64,000 nt of DNA from Clostridiales bacterium (lineage in GTDB: Bacteria > Bacillota > Clostridia > Christensenellales > Aristaeellaceae). Shown here piece after piece: positions 33,218 through 42,171 of the stretch; position 1 is the first letter of the stretch, and each line of letters opens with the position of its first letter. The stretch spans positions 1-64,000 of the forward strand of contig SVGT01000003.1 in the NCBI GenBank assembly GCA_015056175.1, given 5' to 3'. The notes beneath the pieces are model-generated. The model did no database searches. It saw nothing but the letters and a program-made list of their open reading frames with translations, and had not been told where the DNA came from. The position numbers and the translations under genes were made by a program.

Positions 33218-33257
33218 GTTTCTTTTCCGCTCGTCCGGGGCAAATTTTGCCCGCACG

Positions 33258-33285
33258 TTGATTTTTGTCCCACCTGTGGTATAAT
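33258..33285 (+). promoter_or_regulatory. Promoter for iron alcohol dehydrogenase gene
   Basis: TTGATT, 16-bp spacer, TATAAT, about 38 bp before the ATG. Confidence 0.6.
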
Positions 33286-33323
33286 CATGATGCGAATATG
33301 TAATAAACGGAGGTAGATTCCCC

Positions 33324-34472
33324 ATGGCCAACCGCATCGTTCTGAACACCATTTCCCATCATGGCAAGGGCGCCATCCAGCAGATCGCCGGCGAGATCCT
33401 CTCCCGCGGCTACAAGAAGGCTTTCGTCTGCTCCGATCCCGATCTGATCCGCTTTGGCGTGACGGACAAGGTAACTGCGCTGCTGGACAGCGCCAATATC
33501 CCCTACGCCGTGTTTTCCGATATCAAGCCCAATCCCACCATTGAAAACGTGCTTGCCGGCGTGGAAGCCTACAAAAACAGCGGCGCCGATATGATCGTCA
33601 CCATCGGCGGCGGCTCCTCCATGGATACCGCCAAGGCCATCGGCATCATCATCAACAACCCCGAATTTGCCGACGTGCGCTCTCTGGAGGGCGTTGCCCC
33701 CACCAGGAACCACGCTGTGTTCACCATCGCCGTGCCCACCACCGCCGGCACCGCCGCGGAAGTGACCATCAACTACGTGATCACCGACGCAGACAAGAAG
33801 CGTAAGTTTGTCTGCGTGGACGTGAACGATATTCCCGAAGTAGCCGTTATCGATCCCGATATGATGGCCACCATGCCCAAGGGCCTCACCGCCGCCACCG
33901 GCATGGACGCCCTGACCCACGCCATCGAAGGCTACATCACCCGCGCGGCCTGGGAAATGACGGACATGTTCCATCTCAAGGCCATTGAGCTCATCGCCAA
34001 GCATCTGCGCGGCGCCGTCAACAACACCGAGGAAGGCCGCGAGGGCATGGCGCTGGCCCAGTATGTGGCCGGCATGGGCTTCAGCAACGTGGGTCTGGGC
34101 ATCGTGCACTCCATGGCCCACGGCCTGGGCGCCCTGTATGATACTCCCCACGGCGTGGCCAACGCCATTTTGCTTCCCACCATCATGGAATACAACGCGC
34201 CCTGCACCGGCGAAAAGTATCGCGATATTGCCCGCGCCATGGGCGTTGAAAACGTGGACGCGATGACCCAGGAAGAATACCGTGCCGCCGCCGTCAAGGC
34301 CGTGCAGCAGTTGTCCCTGGACGTTGGCATCCCCGCCGACCTGAAGGAAATCGTCAGGGACGAGGACGTTCAGTTCCTCTCCGAAAGCGCCTATGCCGAC
34401 GCCTGCCGTCCCGGCAACCCCCGCGATACCTCCGTGGAGGAGATCGCAGCCCTCTACCGCAAGCTGCTGTAA
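33324..34472 (+). CDS. Iron-containing alcohol dehydrogenase (lactaldehyde reductase-like)
   Basis: 382 aa behind CGGAGGT. NAD-binding TIGGGSSMDTAKAIGIII, AVPTTAGTAAEVT, Fe-binding residues in GMDALTHAIEGY and HSMAHGLGALYDTPHG (D, H, H, H). Overall closest in my recognition to FucO/DhaT-type enzymes reducing lactaldehyde or 3-hydroxypropionaldehyde with NADH. A GH95 fucosidase-like gene is present at the window end but 28 kb away, so a fucose link is only a suggestion. Monocistronic. Confidence 0.92.
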   Translation: MANRIVLNTISHHGKGAIQQIAGEILSRGYKKAFVCSDPDLIRFGVTDKVTALLDSANIPYAVFSDIKPNPTIENVLAGVEAYKNSGADMIVTIGGGSSMDTAKAIGIIINNPEFADVRSLEGVAPTRNHAVFTIAVPTTAGTAAEVTINYVITDADKKRKFVCVDVNDIPEVAVIDPDMMATMPKGLTAATGMDALTHAIEGYITRAAWEMTDMFHLKAIELIAKHLRGAVNNTEEGREGMALAQYVAGMGFSNVGLGIVHSMAHGLGALYDTPHGVANAILLPTIMEYNAPCTGEKYRDIARAMGVENVDAMTQEEYRAAAVKAVQQLSLDVGIPADLKEIVRDEDVQFLSESAYADACRPGNPRDTSVEEIAALYRKLL

Positions 34473-34492
34473 CACGCCTTCCATTTTTCACA

Positions 34493-34522
34493 TGCACCCG
34501 TTTTTTTCCGGGTGCATTTTTG
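34493..34522 (+). terminator. Terminator after alcohol dehydrogenase gene
   Basis: TGCACCCG-loop-CGGGTGCA followed by TTTTTG. Confidence 0.85.
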
Positions 34523-34592
34523 CTTTTTCCTGCGCTTTCTGCTATACTGAAAACAACCTGACCCGCTTTCTGATCTTGAAGGAGGCACTGCC

Positions 34593-35120
34593 ATGTCCAC
34601 CTGCAAATCCTGTGAAAAAAGACGCCGGCGCAAACTGCTTGTGCGCTTTGGTATATTGCTCATCGCCTTTGCGGTGCTGCTGACAAGCGCTCTGTTTGCC
34701 AATCGTCCAAAGCAGATCGGCAAACACATTGCGCCTCATAGCATTCTTTCCTTTACCTATACCTATTCTTCATCCGTCAATCCGCCTAGCTATCTGCGCT
34801 ATCATTTCAGTGCGGAAGACGGAACGCCCATCTTTGATTGTGAACGCCGACAGGGCGACCATTGGCCATTGACGGAAGAGGACGTTTCTTTTTCCCGCAG
34901 CCTGATCCTTACGCAAACGCAATGGCAGCAGGTGCTTTCCTGTTTGGAGGGAGGCTTGGTCACCAGACGTACCGAGCAAATCACCTCCGGCTACGCAGGA
35001 CCATGGACATATATCACCTATCATGGCGATAAAGGAACCGATCAGGTCTTTTCCTTCGCTGATTTCGGGAAGAAAACTGCCTTTGAACAACTGTGCGCCC
35101 AGTTTGAACAAATGCCGTGA
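34593..35120 (+). CDS. Hypothetical membrane-anchored protein
   Basis: 175 aa behind GAAGGAGG. A basic, Cys-containing N-terminus (MSTCKSCEKRRRRK) is followed by one membrane helix (LLVRFGILLIAFAVLLTSALFA) and an extracytoplasmic domain with PSYLRYHFSAEDGTPIFDCERR and VFSFADFGKKTAFEQLC. No family recognised. Base composition is visibly AT-richer than its neighbours. The gene lies 130 bp before the response regulator on the same strand; a link is not shown. Confidence 0.65.
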   Translation: MSTCKSCEKRRRRKLLVRFGILLIAFAVLLTSALFANRPKQIGKHIAPHSILSFTYTYSSSVNPPSYLRYHFSAEDGTPIFDCERRQGDHWPLTEEDVSFSRSLILTQTQWQQVLSCLEGGLVTRRTEQITSGYAGPWTYITYHGDKGTDQVFSFADFGKKTAFEQLCAQFEQMP

Positions 35121-35250
35121 GGCCGGATATGGCATACCCAAGGCTCAATTGGGGCAATGCTGTGTCCATGCCTTGTTTGCGCCGATGCGCCTGTGGTAAA
35201 ATCATATCGAACGTATCACAAACGCCCTCCCCTGTACCAAAGGAGAATAT

Positions 35251-35949
35251 ATGAATAAGAAAAAGCTGATCCTCATTGCCGACGACGAGATCGGCATCCA
35301 CGAATCCCTGCGCATGTACCTGCAGCGGGAGGATTATGAAGTATATTCCGTGTTCCGCGGCAGCGACGTGATGGAGGCCTTCCACCGCATGCGCCCGGAT
35401 CTGGTCATTCTGGATATCATGATGCCCGGCCGCAGCGGCACCCAGGTGTGCGCCGATATCCGGGCAGTCAGCATGACGCCCGTCATTATGCTCACCGCCA
35501 AGGGCGAGGAGGTGGACAAGCTCCTGGGCTTTGCCCTGGGCGCGGATGATTACATCGTCAAGCCCTTCTCTCCCCGGGAGATCGTCAGCCGCATCCAGGT
35601 GATCTTCCGCCGCATGAATCAGATGACATCTGCCCCCGAGCAGGGGAAGCTGACCGTTGGCAACACGGTGATCGACCTTAAGTGCTACGAGGTGACCGTA
35701 GACGGCGAAAAGGTGCTTCTGTCCCCCAAGGAGGTAGAGATCCTCCACCTGATGGCCTCCCATCCCCGGCAGGTGTTTACCCGCGAGCAATTGCTTGACA
35801 ATATCTGGGGCTTCGATTTTAACGGCGATCCCCGTGTGGTGGATACGGGCATCAAGCGCATCCGCAAAAAGCTGCCGGAGAATACGGATATCCTGCTCAA
35901 GAGCGTGTACGGCGTAGGCTATAAAGCCGAGGTGCGTGACGATGCCTAA
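35251..35949 (+). CDS. OmpR-family response regulator
   Basis: 232 aa. Receiver with DDE pocket, phospho-Asp at about 55 in LVILDIMMPG, LTAKGEEVDKLLGFALGADDYIVKPFSPRE, then winged-helix DNA binding (VLLSPKEVEILHLM, DPRVVDTGIKRIRKKL, VYGVGYKAEV). Its last codons overlap the ATG of the downstream sensor kinase by 8 bp, so translation is coupled. A distinct system from the one at 8.4-10.6 kb. Confidence 0.95.
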   Translation: MNKKKLILIADDEIGIHESLRMYLQREDYEVYSVFRGSDVMEAFHRMRPDLVILDIMMPGRSGTQVCADIRAVSMTPVIMLTAKGEEVDKLLGFALGADDYIVKPFSPREIVSRIQVIFRRMNQMTSAPEQGKLTVGNTVIDLKCYEVTVDGEKVLLSPKEVEILHLMASHPRQVFTREQLLDNIWGFDFNGDPRVVDTGIKRIRKKLPENTDILLKSVYGVGYKAEVRDDA

Positions 35950-37675
35950 GTGGCACAGCTATATTACCCGTTTCCTTTTGCTCGCCGCAGCCAGCGTGCT
36001 GAGCATTTCCGTGCTGCTCTTTTTTCTGAGCAGCTATTTGTTTTCCAGTATTTCGAATAACGCCATCCATGCATCCCTCACCTCCACCCTGGAGACGGGC
36101 GAAAGCCTGCTGGCGGATTATGCAAGGGGAAAAATCGATCTTTCCCTGCTGCGGGAGCGTGTAAACCCCGCCTTCAATTCCGGCGGCGAGTTTGTGCTGC
36201 TGATGGATCCCCAGGGAAGGGTGATCACCTACACGGACAGCGCCGTGCCCTATCTGGCCGGCGATGAAGCCGAAGCGCTGCTGCGCTCTGTGCAGGAAAG
36301 CGATCAGGTGCAGATGGCTACCATCCGCCACCGGGGCGGCTCTGCCATGCTGGCGGTGCAGCGCACCGATTACGGTTATGTGCTGGGCGGCACCACGCTG
36401 CTCTCCACCGTCAGCTCCAACGCATCCTTCCAGCAGCGTCTGCTTTTGTGGATGTGCTGCAGCGTGCTGCTGATATTGATCATCTCCTCCATCGCCACCA
36501 AGCGCATGGGCAGGCCCACCCGCATCCTGGCGGACGCCGCCGCCAAGCTGATCAGCGGCGAGGACGTGCAGCTGCCCGATACCCTGCACGGCGAGCTTTC
36601 CGAGATCGCCCGGGGCTTTAACCACATGTCCCGCACCGTCGCCCGGGCCTTCCAGGAGCTGCGCCACGAAAAGGAAACCATGCAGCAGGTGCTGGAAGCG
36701 CTGAACGAGGGCATTTACGCCGTGGACGAAAACGGCCAGGTGCTGCACCGGAATACCGCCGCGCTGCGGCTGCTGGGCGGCGAAGAAACCCTTGCCGCCA
36801 AAGAGGTGCTCGCCTGCCTGCAGCGGATGATTGCGGCGCAAGCGGACAGCGACATGCCGCCGATGGCCACCTGTCAGGTGGAGCAGGGCGGACGGCTGCT
36901 GGAATATATCGTCACACCGCTTCCCGATCAGCCGGGCACACCCCGGGGCGCCAGCGCGCTGATCCGCGATATTACCGAGCAGGAGCGTCTGGAGCGCACC
37001 CGCCATGATTATGTGGCCAATATCTCCCACGAGCTGCGCACGCCCCTGGCCTCCATGCGCGGGCTGGCCGAGGGCATGCGGGACGGCCTGGTCACCGATC
37101 CCCAGGAGCAGTTGCGCTACCTGAACATCATCGTAAACGAAGTGACCCGCCTTTCCCGCCTGGTCAACGATCTGCTGGAATTGAGCGGCCTGCAGAGCAA
37201 CCCCGTGGCCTTTGAAATGGAAAAGATCGATCCGGGCCAGGTGGTGTGGGAGCTGCATGACCTGAACCTGAGTTTGTTTGAGGAAAAGCAGTTGCACTTT
37301 ACCTTCTCGCTGCCGGAGGAGGAATTGCCCCCTGTGCGCAGCAACGAGGACCGCATCAACCAGGTGCTGACCATTTTCCTGGACAACGCCCGCAAATATA
37401 CCCCCGAGGGGGGCCATGTGGTGCTGGGCGCGGAGCGGCATCCTGACGGCGTGCGCTTCTATGTGAAGGACGACGGCATCGGCATGGATGAGGAAACCTG
37501 CCTGCACGCCTTTGACCGCTTCCATCAGGCCGAAAAGAGCCACAGCGGCAAGGGCAGCGGCCTGGGTCTGGCCATCGCCAAAGAGGTGATGAGCAAGCTG
37601 GGCGTGGAGATCTTTTTGCAGAGCGCGCCCGGCAGGGGCAGCGAGTTTTCCTTCGTGCTGCCGCTGTGCGCCTGA
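35942..37675 (+). CDS. PAS-containing sensor histidine kinase
   Basis: 577 aa from the ATG at 35942 (MPKWHSYITRFLLLAAASVL). Two membrane helices (near 10-32 and 165-185) frame an extracytoplasmic sensor; HAMP (PTRILADAAAKLISGEDVQ), a PAS domain (ALNEGIYAVDENGQVLHRN), HisKA H-box NISHELRTPLASMRGL, and HATPase with DNARKYTPEG, KDDGIGMD and GKGSGLGLAIAKEV. Cognate partner of the preceding regulator. The PhoR-like architecture suggests an envelope signal, which is inference. Confidence 0.94.
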   Translation: MPKWHSYITRFLLLAAASVLSISVLLFFLSSYLFSSISNNAIHASLTSTLETGESLLADYARGKIDLSLLRERVNPAFNSGGEFVLLMDPQGRVITYTDSAVPYLAGDEAEALLRSVQESDQVQMATIRHRGGSAMLAVQRTDYGYVLGGTTLLSTVSSNASFQQRLLLWMCCSVLLILIISSIATKRMGRPTRILADAAAKLISGEDVQLPDTLHGELSEIARGFNHMSRTVARAFQELRHEKETMQQVLEALNEGIYAVDENGQVLHRNTAALRLLGGEETLAAKEVLACLQRMIAAQADSDMPPMATCQVEQGGRLLEYIVTPLPDQPGTPRGASALIRDITEQERLERTRHDYVANISHELRTPLASMRGLAEGMRDGLVTDPQEQLRYLNIIVNEVTRLSRLVNDLLELSGLQSNPVAFEMEKIDPGQVVWELHDLNLSLFEEKQLHFTFSLPEEELPPVRSNEDRINQVLTIFLDNARKYTPEGGHVVLGAERHPDGVRFYVKDDGIGMDEETCLHAFDRFHQAEKSHSGKGSGLGLAIAKEVMSKLGVEIFLQSAPGRGSEFSFVLPLCA

Positions 37676-37684
37676 GGACGCGTC

Positions 37685-37714
37685 TTGCGTTATCTGTCGC
37701 CTGTATGCTATAAT
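37685..37714 (+). promoter_or_regulatory. Promoter for DUF624 gene
   Basis: TTGCGT, 18-bp spacer, TATAAT, just after the kinase stop. Confidence 0.6.
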
Positions 37715-37772
37715 ATAGTGCTTTTACACAGCAATACCGCGCGGCTGCGGCCGCTGCATTGGGGGATATGCC

Positions 37773-38819
37773 ATGTTTGGAAGAATGATGAACAATTTCT
37801 ACTACGGAAAAAGCGGCAAGGGCGACTTCCGCAAGGAGGATCTGCCCAAGAACCGCTTCCAGCTGTTTTTTGCCATGCTGCGCGTGCGCTTCATGGGGCT
37901 GTGCTCCCTGAACGTGATCTCCGCTCTGGCCTTTGTGCCCATGGGGCTGGTGCTGGGCTACGCCGTGCTCAGCCTGATCACCAGCCTGAACGTGAAGAGC
38001 GCCTGCGATGAGATCCTGCTGAACGCCGGCTTTGTGCTGGACGGCATGATGGACGAAAGCACCCTGGCGCTGGCCGCGCAAACGCTGCTGGACGCCGGCA
38101 AGATCCAAGCCGAGGTGAACATTGCCCTCAACCTGTCGGGCGCCCTGCAGTCCATGCTGCTCATCACCCTGGCGCTGCTGGTGCCCTGCATTGCCATCAC
38201 CGGCCCCGTGCAGGTGGGCATGGCCTATATCACCCGCAACTGGGCCCGCGACGAGCACGCCTTTGTCTGGGCGGATTTCAAGGACGCCGTCAAGCAGAAC
38301 TGGAAGCAGTCCCTGCCCGTCAGCGTGATCACCGGCCTCATTCCGCTGGTGGTGTACACCTCCTGGACCTATTACGAGGCGCTGGCCGTGCAGAACACCC
38401 TGTTCATCGTGCCGCAGGCCATCGTATGCATGGCGGCTATTCTGTGGTGCCTGGCGCTGGTGTACATCTATCCCCTCATCGTGGGCTATGAGGCCAAGCT
38501 TTCCCTCATCCTGAAGAACGCGTTCATGATCGCCATCGCCCGTCTCCCGCAGACCGTGCTGTGCCGCCTGGTGACCGTCCTTCCCGCCGTCATCGCGCTG
38601 CTGGTGGGCTACTTCACCCCCTACGCCATGTACGCCATGCTGATCCTGTTTGCCTATTATCTGATCATCGGCAACGCGCTGAGCCGCTTCGTTTTTGCCT
38701 CCGTCAGCAACGCCGCCTTTGATAAGCTGATCAACGTGCACATCGAAGGCGCCAAGGTCAACCGCGGCATGTCCGAAGAGGACGATTGGGACGACGAGGA
38801 AGAAACCCTCGAAAACTGA
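37773..38819 (+). CDS. DUF624-like (YesL-type) membrane protein
   Basis: 348 aa with about six membrane helices. Starts MFGRMMNNFYYGKSGKGDFRKEDLPKNRFQLFFAMLRVRF, and has the GPVQVGMAYITRNWARDEHAFVWADFKDAVKQNWKQ segment typical of DUF624/YesL proteins, ending in an acidic cytoplasmic tail (MSEEDDWDDEEE). Function unknown; YesL-like proteins are often near sugar transport genes, which are absent here. Larger than the ~200-aa YesL because of an inserted region after the second helix. Confidence 0.8.
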   Translation: MFGRMMNNFYYGKSGKGDFRKEDLPKNRFQLFFAMLRVRFMGLCSLNVISALAFVPMGLVLGYAVLSLITSLNVKSACDEILLNAGFVLDGMMDESTLALAAQTLLDAGKIQAEVNIALNLSGALQSMLLITLALLVPCIAITGPVQVGMAYITRNWARDEHAFVWADFKDAVKQNWKQSLPVSVITGLIPLVVYTSWTYYEALAVQNTLFIVPQAIVCMAAILWCLALVYIYPLIVGYEAKLSLILKNAFMIAIARLPQTVLCRLVTVLPAVIALLVGYFTPYAMYAMLILFAYYLIIGNALSRFVFASVSNAAFDKLINVHIEGAKVNRGMSEEDDWDDEEETLEN

Positions 38820-38866
38820 TACTAAAACCGCACAAAAATGCGCATGCTATCCCCGGGAGGGATGGC

Positions 38867-39052
38867 ATGCGTTTTTTATCCGAGCAGGAAAAGGCCCGCT
38901 ACCGGGCGGCCAGGGAGCTGGGGCTTCTGGACCGGCTGCTCAAGGTGGGCTGGGCAGGATTGACAGCCGCGGAAAGCGGACGCATCGGCGGGTATCTGAG
39001 CGCCTGCCGGCGCAGGGAGCAACCTTCTCCCAACAAAAAAGACGGCCTGTAA
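38867..39052 (+). CDS. Alpha/beta-type SASP-like small spore protein
   Basis: 61 aa from the ATG at 38867, 5 bases after GGGAGGG. Sequence core RAARELGLLDRLLKVGWAGL and LTAAESGRIGGYLSACRR resembles the alpha/beta small acid-soluble spore protein pattern, in which an ELG segment is followed by LTSREaGriGG and basic residues. These proteins coat spore DNA and are degraded by Gpr at germination. The N-terminal protease-site region (MRFLSEQEKARYR) is not canonical, so a divergent or lineage-specific member. sleB-ypeB lie 1.1 kb downstream. Confidence 0.65.
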   Translation: MRFLSEQEKARYRAARELGLLDRLLKVGWAGLTAAESGRIGGYLSACRRREQPSPNKKDGL

Positions 39053-39068
39053 GCCGTCTTTATTTTTA
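39038..39068. terminator. Bidirectional terminator, SASP-like / degV
   Basis: AAAGACGGC-loop-GCCGTCTTT with A and T tracts on both sides; it overlaps the SASP-like stop codon. Confidence 0.85.
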
Positions 39069-39073
39069 TACCG

Positions 39074-39964
39074 TCAGTTGGCGCGTTCCTTGCCCATGAA
39101 GCACACCGCCAGCGTGCCGGGGCCGCAATGGGCGCCGATCACCGGGCCGATCATCTGGATGCGGATATCCTTCACTTCCGGAATACGGCTGCGCAGCAGC
39201 GTTTCCAGACGCTGGGCGTCCTCCAGACAGTCGCCGTGCAGCAGGATCAGGGTCTGCTCTCCGGGGTTTTCAATGTTTTCCGCCGCGCGCTCCGCCAGTA
39301 TGCGCATGGCCTTCTTGCGTCCCTGGGCTTTTTCGGCGGCTTCCAGCTTGCCGGCCTTGCTCATGCAGATGATGGGCTTGATATCCAGCACCGTGCCGAA
39401 CACCGCGCTCAGCGCGCTGATGCGGCCGCCGCGCTTGAGATACTTGAGATCATCCACGGTGAAATAAGCCTGGCTCTTCATGCGGTTGTCCCGCAGCCAC
39501 TGCTCAATTTCCTCCATGGAGGCGCCTTCCTCATACAGCTTGTGGGCGCCCAGCAGCAAAAGCGTCATGGGGCCGGAGATGGAGAAGGTATCCACCACGA
39601 TAAACTTGCGGTCCGGATACTTGCCCAGCAGTTCCTCGCGGGCTTCGTAAACAAAATTCAGCGTGGCGCTCATCTGGCTGGAGAAGGAGATAAACAGAAT
39701 ATCCTTGCCGCCTGCCAGGATGGGCTCAAAATATTCCAGATAAATGGGGGTGCTCAGGCAGGCCGTGCTGGGCGCGGCGCCGGCGCGCATCTTTTCAAAA
39801 AACGCCTTCTGCACTTCCTCGCCCTCGCGGCCGTTTTCATCGTAATATTCCTGACCCTCCAGCACATAGGGCATTTTGACTACCGAGATGCCTTTTTCGT
39901 CTGCTATATCAAACGGCAGGTCGCTGTCGCTGTCCGTCATAAACACATAATTCTGTTCCAACAT
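39074..39964 (-). CDS. DegV-family fatty-acid-binding protein
   Basis: 296 aa from the ATG at 39964, 8 bases after AAAGGAG; the longer track ORF extends into non-coding sequence. VFMTDSDSDLPFDIADEKGISVVKMPYVLEG, the fatty-acid-contact region AAPSTACLSTPIYLEYFEP, ISFSSQMSATLNF, DTFSISGPMTLL, and DDLKYLKRGGRIS are typical DegV. DegV/FakB proteins present fatty acids to the kinase FakA; no fakA is in this window. Apparently monocistronic. Confidence 0.95.
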   Translation of the reverse strand: MLEQNYVFMTDSDSDLPFDIADEKGISVVKMPYVLEGQEYYDENGREGEEVQKAFFEKMRAGAAPSTACLSTPIYLEYFEPILAGGKDILFISFSSQMSATLNFVYEAREELLGKYPDRKFIVVDTFSISGPMTLLLLGAHKLYEEGASMEEIEQWLRDNRMKSQAYFTVDDLKYLKRGGRISALSAVFGTVLDIKPIICMSKAGKLEAAEKAQGRKKAMRILAERAAENIENPGEQTLILLHGDCLEDAQRLETLLRSRIPEVKDIRIQMIGPVIGAHCGPGTLAVCFMGKERAN

Positions 39965-40140
39965 ATTCGTAACTCCTTTCTGTGGTACGAGATGTTGAGC
40001 AGTCAACCGATGCTCTATTATCAATATATCACATTTTCGGTCATCTGGCAAGTAAAGACGCACAGGTCTGCCCTTGCCGGGGTATGAAATCCGCATTTTG
40101 CACCACAATATACCTGACAAACCACCGGAAGGATGATCCT

Positions 40141-40809
40141 ATGAGCTTGATCCGCAAGCATCTGCGCACCTGCATGGCGCTGCTTTTGTGCGCCGTGCTG
40201 GTGCTCATCACCCTGCAGGGGCAGAGCGCCGTTTCCTGGGGCGACCGGGGCGATACCGTGCGCCGCGCCCAGGAGCGGCTGAAGCAGTACGGCTATTACT
40301 CGGGCAGCGTGGACGGCATATACGGGCAAAAGACCTATGACGCGGTGATCTGGTTCCAGAAAAACAACAACCTGCGCCAGGACGGCGTCATCGGCCCGGC
40401 CACGGCGGCGGCGCTGGGCATTTCCCTTCACGAAAGCGCGCAGGCCAGCTCCGGCACGGAAAGCGAGATCTACACCCTGGCAAGGCTGGTGCACGGCGAA
40501 GCCCGGGGCGAACCCTACATCGGCAAGGTAGCCGTGGCCGCCGTGGTGCTCAACCGGGTGCGCAGCGCCCAGTTCCCCAACACCATCAGCGGCGTGATCT
40601 TCCAGAGCGGCGCCTTTGACGCCGTGCGGGACGGGCAGATCTGGCTGACGCCGGACAGCGATTCCATCCGCGCCGCCCACGACGCCCTGAACGGCTGGGA
40701 TCCCACCTACGGCTGCATTTACTACTACAATCCCGCCACCGCCACCAACGCCTGGATCTGGACGCGGGAGGTGCGTTTGACCATTGGCGCGCACGCCTTC
40801 GCGGTATAA
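40141..40809 (+). CDS. sleB: Spore cortex-lytic enzyme SleB
   Basis: 222 aa. Signal peptide (MSLIRKHLRTCMALLLCAVLVLITLQGQSAVSW), a peptidoglycan-binding domain (GDTVRRAQERLKQYGYYSGSVDGIYG, TYDAVIWFQKNNNLRQDGVIGPATAAAL), then a hydrolase_2 catalytic domain starting ARLVHGEARGEPYIGKVAVAAVVLNRV (catalytic Glu in HGEARGEP) with GAFDAVRDGQIW and YYYNPATATNAWIW. A lytic transglycosylase that cleaves muramic-lactam cortex at germination. Followed after 9 bp by ypeB, the classic operon. Confidence 0.96.
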   Translation: MSLIRKHLRTCMALLLCAVLVLITLQGQSAVSWGDRGDTVRRAQERLKQYGYYSGSVDGIYGQKTYDAVIWFQKNNNLRQDGVIGPATAAALGISLHESAQASSGTESEIYTLARLVHGEARGEPYIGKVAVAAVVLNRVRSAQFPNTISGVIFQSGAFDAVRDGQIWLTPDSDSIRAAHDALNGWDPTYGCIYYYNPATATNAWIWTREVRLTIGAHAFAV

Positions 40810-40818
40810 GGAGGCGCT

Positions 40819-42096
40819 ATGAGCAAAAAGATCTGGATCTGGATCACCGCCCTGCTGTGCGCAGGGCTTCTGCTGATCACCCTTCTTCATTTTTTCTCTG
40901 TGAAGCGCGCCCGTGCTGCGGAAAACGCCCTGCGCGCCGTGTACGAGAACGCTGCGCTCAGCGCCATCCATCACCTGGACGATCTCAAATGGCATATCGA
41001 CAAAACCCTGTTATCTCAGGATACCGGCGCATCCGCCCAGCTTCTGTCCCAGGTATCCTCCGGCGCCGCAGGCGTCCGCCAGAGCATGGCGCTGCTGCCC
41101 GTCCGGGACGACGGCGTCAGCGCTGCGCTGAAATTTGCCAATCAATTGGAGGATTATGCCCTCATGCTGGAAGGCACGGTGGCGCAGGGCGTAAGCGACA
41201 GCCAGATCGCCACGCTGGAAAAGCTGTCCGACGCCTGCGATGCGCTGATGCAGGCGCTGACCCATGCCCGCGACAACTGGGATGCGGAGGGCGTGACCAC
41301 AGGCAGCCGCACGCTGACGGACGATCAGGTGGTCTATCCCACGCTGATCTACGACGGCCCCTTTTCCGACGCGCAGCAGGTGCATGCCGCAGCCGCACTG
41401 AACTCGCTCCCCGAGATCACAAGGGAGGAGGCTCTCAAAAAAGCCCGGGATTTCCTGGGCGACGGCGTGCGCACCCTTTCCCCGGGGACGGATTCCTTCG
41501 GCCCCATTCCCTGCTACGGCGTGACGGCGGAGGCGGACGGCGTAACGCTGCAAATGGCAGTGACCCGACAGGGCGGAAAGATCTTGTGGATGTTCCCCGA
41601 GCACGGAGGCTTTGACATGCATATGACGGTGGAAGCCTGCCGCCAAAATGCGCTGACGTTTCTGGAAAACCACGGCTACGCCGCCATGGAGCCGCTGCAC
41701 TTTGAGGTATACGAAGGCCTGGCCGTCATCAACTTTGCCGCCACTCAGGGCAGCGTGCTGCTCTACCCCGATCAGGTGAAGGTACAGGTGCGCATGGACA
41801 ACGGCCAGGTGATCGGCCTGGAGAGCCGCAGCTACCTGAGCAATCACCGCCCCCGCAGCGGCCTTGTTCCATCCGTCACCCGGGAGGAGGCCGTAGCCGT
41901 GCTCAGCGGCAGGCTTTCCCCTGTCAGCGAAGGGCGGCTGTGCCTGATCCCCAAAGGCGCGCAGGAGGTGCTGTGCTACGAATTTCGGGGAACGTACCGG
42001 GAGGACGAGTATCTTGTCTACATCAACGCCGAAACGCTCCGGCAGGAGGAGATCCTCAAGCTGGTAGAGACCCACAGCGGCGTCGGCACGGTATGA
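40819..42096 (+). CDS. ypeB: Germination protein YpeB
   Basis: 425 aa. One N-terminal membrane anchor (IWIWITALLCAGLLLITLLHFF), a helical N-terminal domain with RAAENALRAVYENAALSAIHHLDDLKWHIDKTLLS, and three PepSY-like units in the C-terminal half (ITREEALKKARDFLGDG, VEACRQNALTFLENHGYAAM, VTREEAVAVLSGRLSPV). YpeB stabilises and inhibits SleB in the dormant spore and is processed on germination. Length as in Bacillus (about 450). Confidence 0.95.
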   Translation: MSKKIWIWITALLCAGLLLITLLHFFSVKRARAAENALRAVYENAALSAIHHLDDLKWHIDKTLLSQDTGASAQLLSQVSSGAAGVRQSMALLPVRDDGVSAALKFANQLEDYALMLEGTVAQGVSDSQIATLEKLSDACDALMQALTHARDNWDAEGVTTGSRTLTDDQVVYPTLIYDGPFSDAQQVHAAAALNSLPEITREEALKKARDFLGDGVRTLSPGTDSFGPIPCYGVTAEADGVTLQMAVTRQGGKILWMFPEHGGFDMHMTVEACRQNALTFLENHGYAAMEPLHFEVYEGLAVINFAATQGSVLLYPDQVKVQVRMDNGQVIGLESRSYLSNHRPRSGLVPSVTREEAVAVLSGRLSPVSEGRLCLIPKGAQEVLCYEFRGTYREDEYLVYINAETLRQEEILKLVETHSGVGTV

Positions 42097-42134
42097 CCGA
42101 ATACGCCTTGCCCCGATAACCCGCTGCCATCAAG

Positions 42135-42164
42135 AAAAAACGGATGCCTTTGCATCCGTTTTTT
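42135..42164. terminator. Bidirectional terminator, ypeB / dapL
   Basis: AACGGATGC-cttt-GCATCCGTT flanked by AAAAAA and TTTT. Confidence 0.9.
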
Positions 42165-42171
42165 GATTGGC

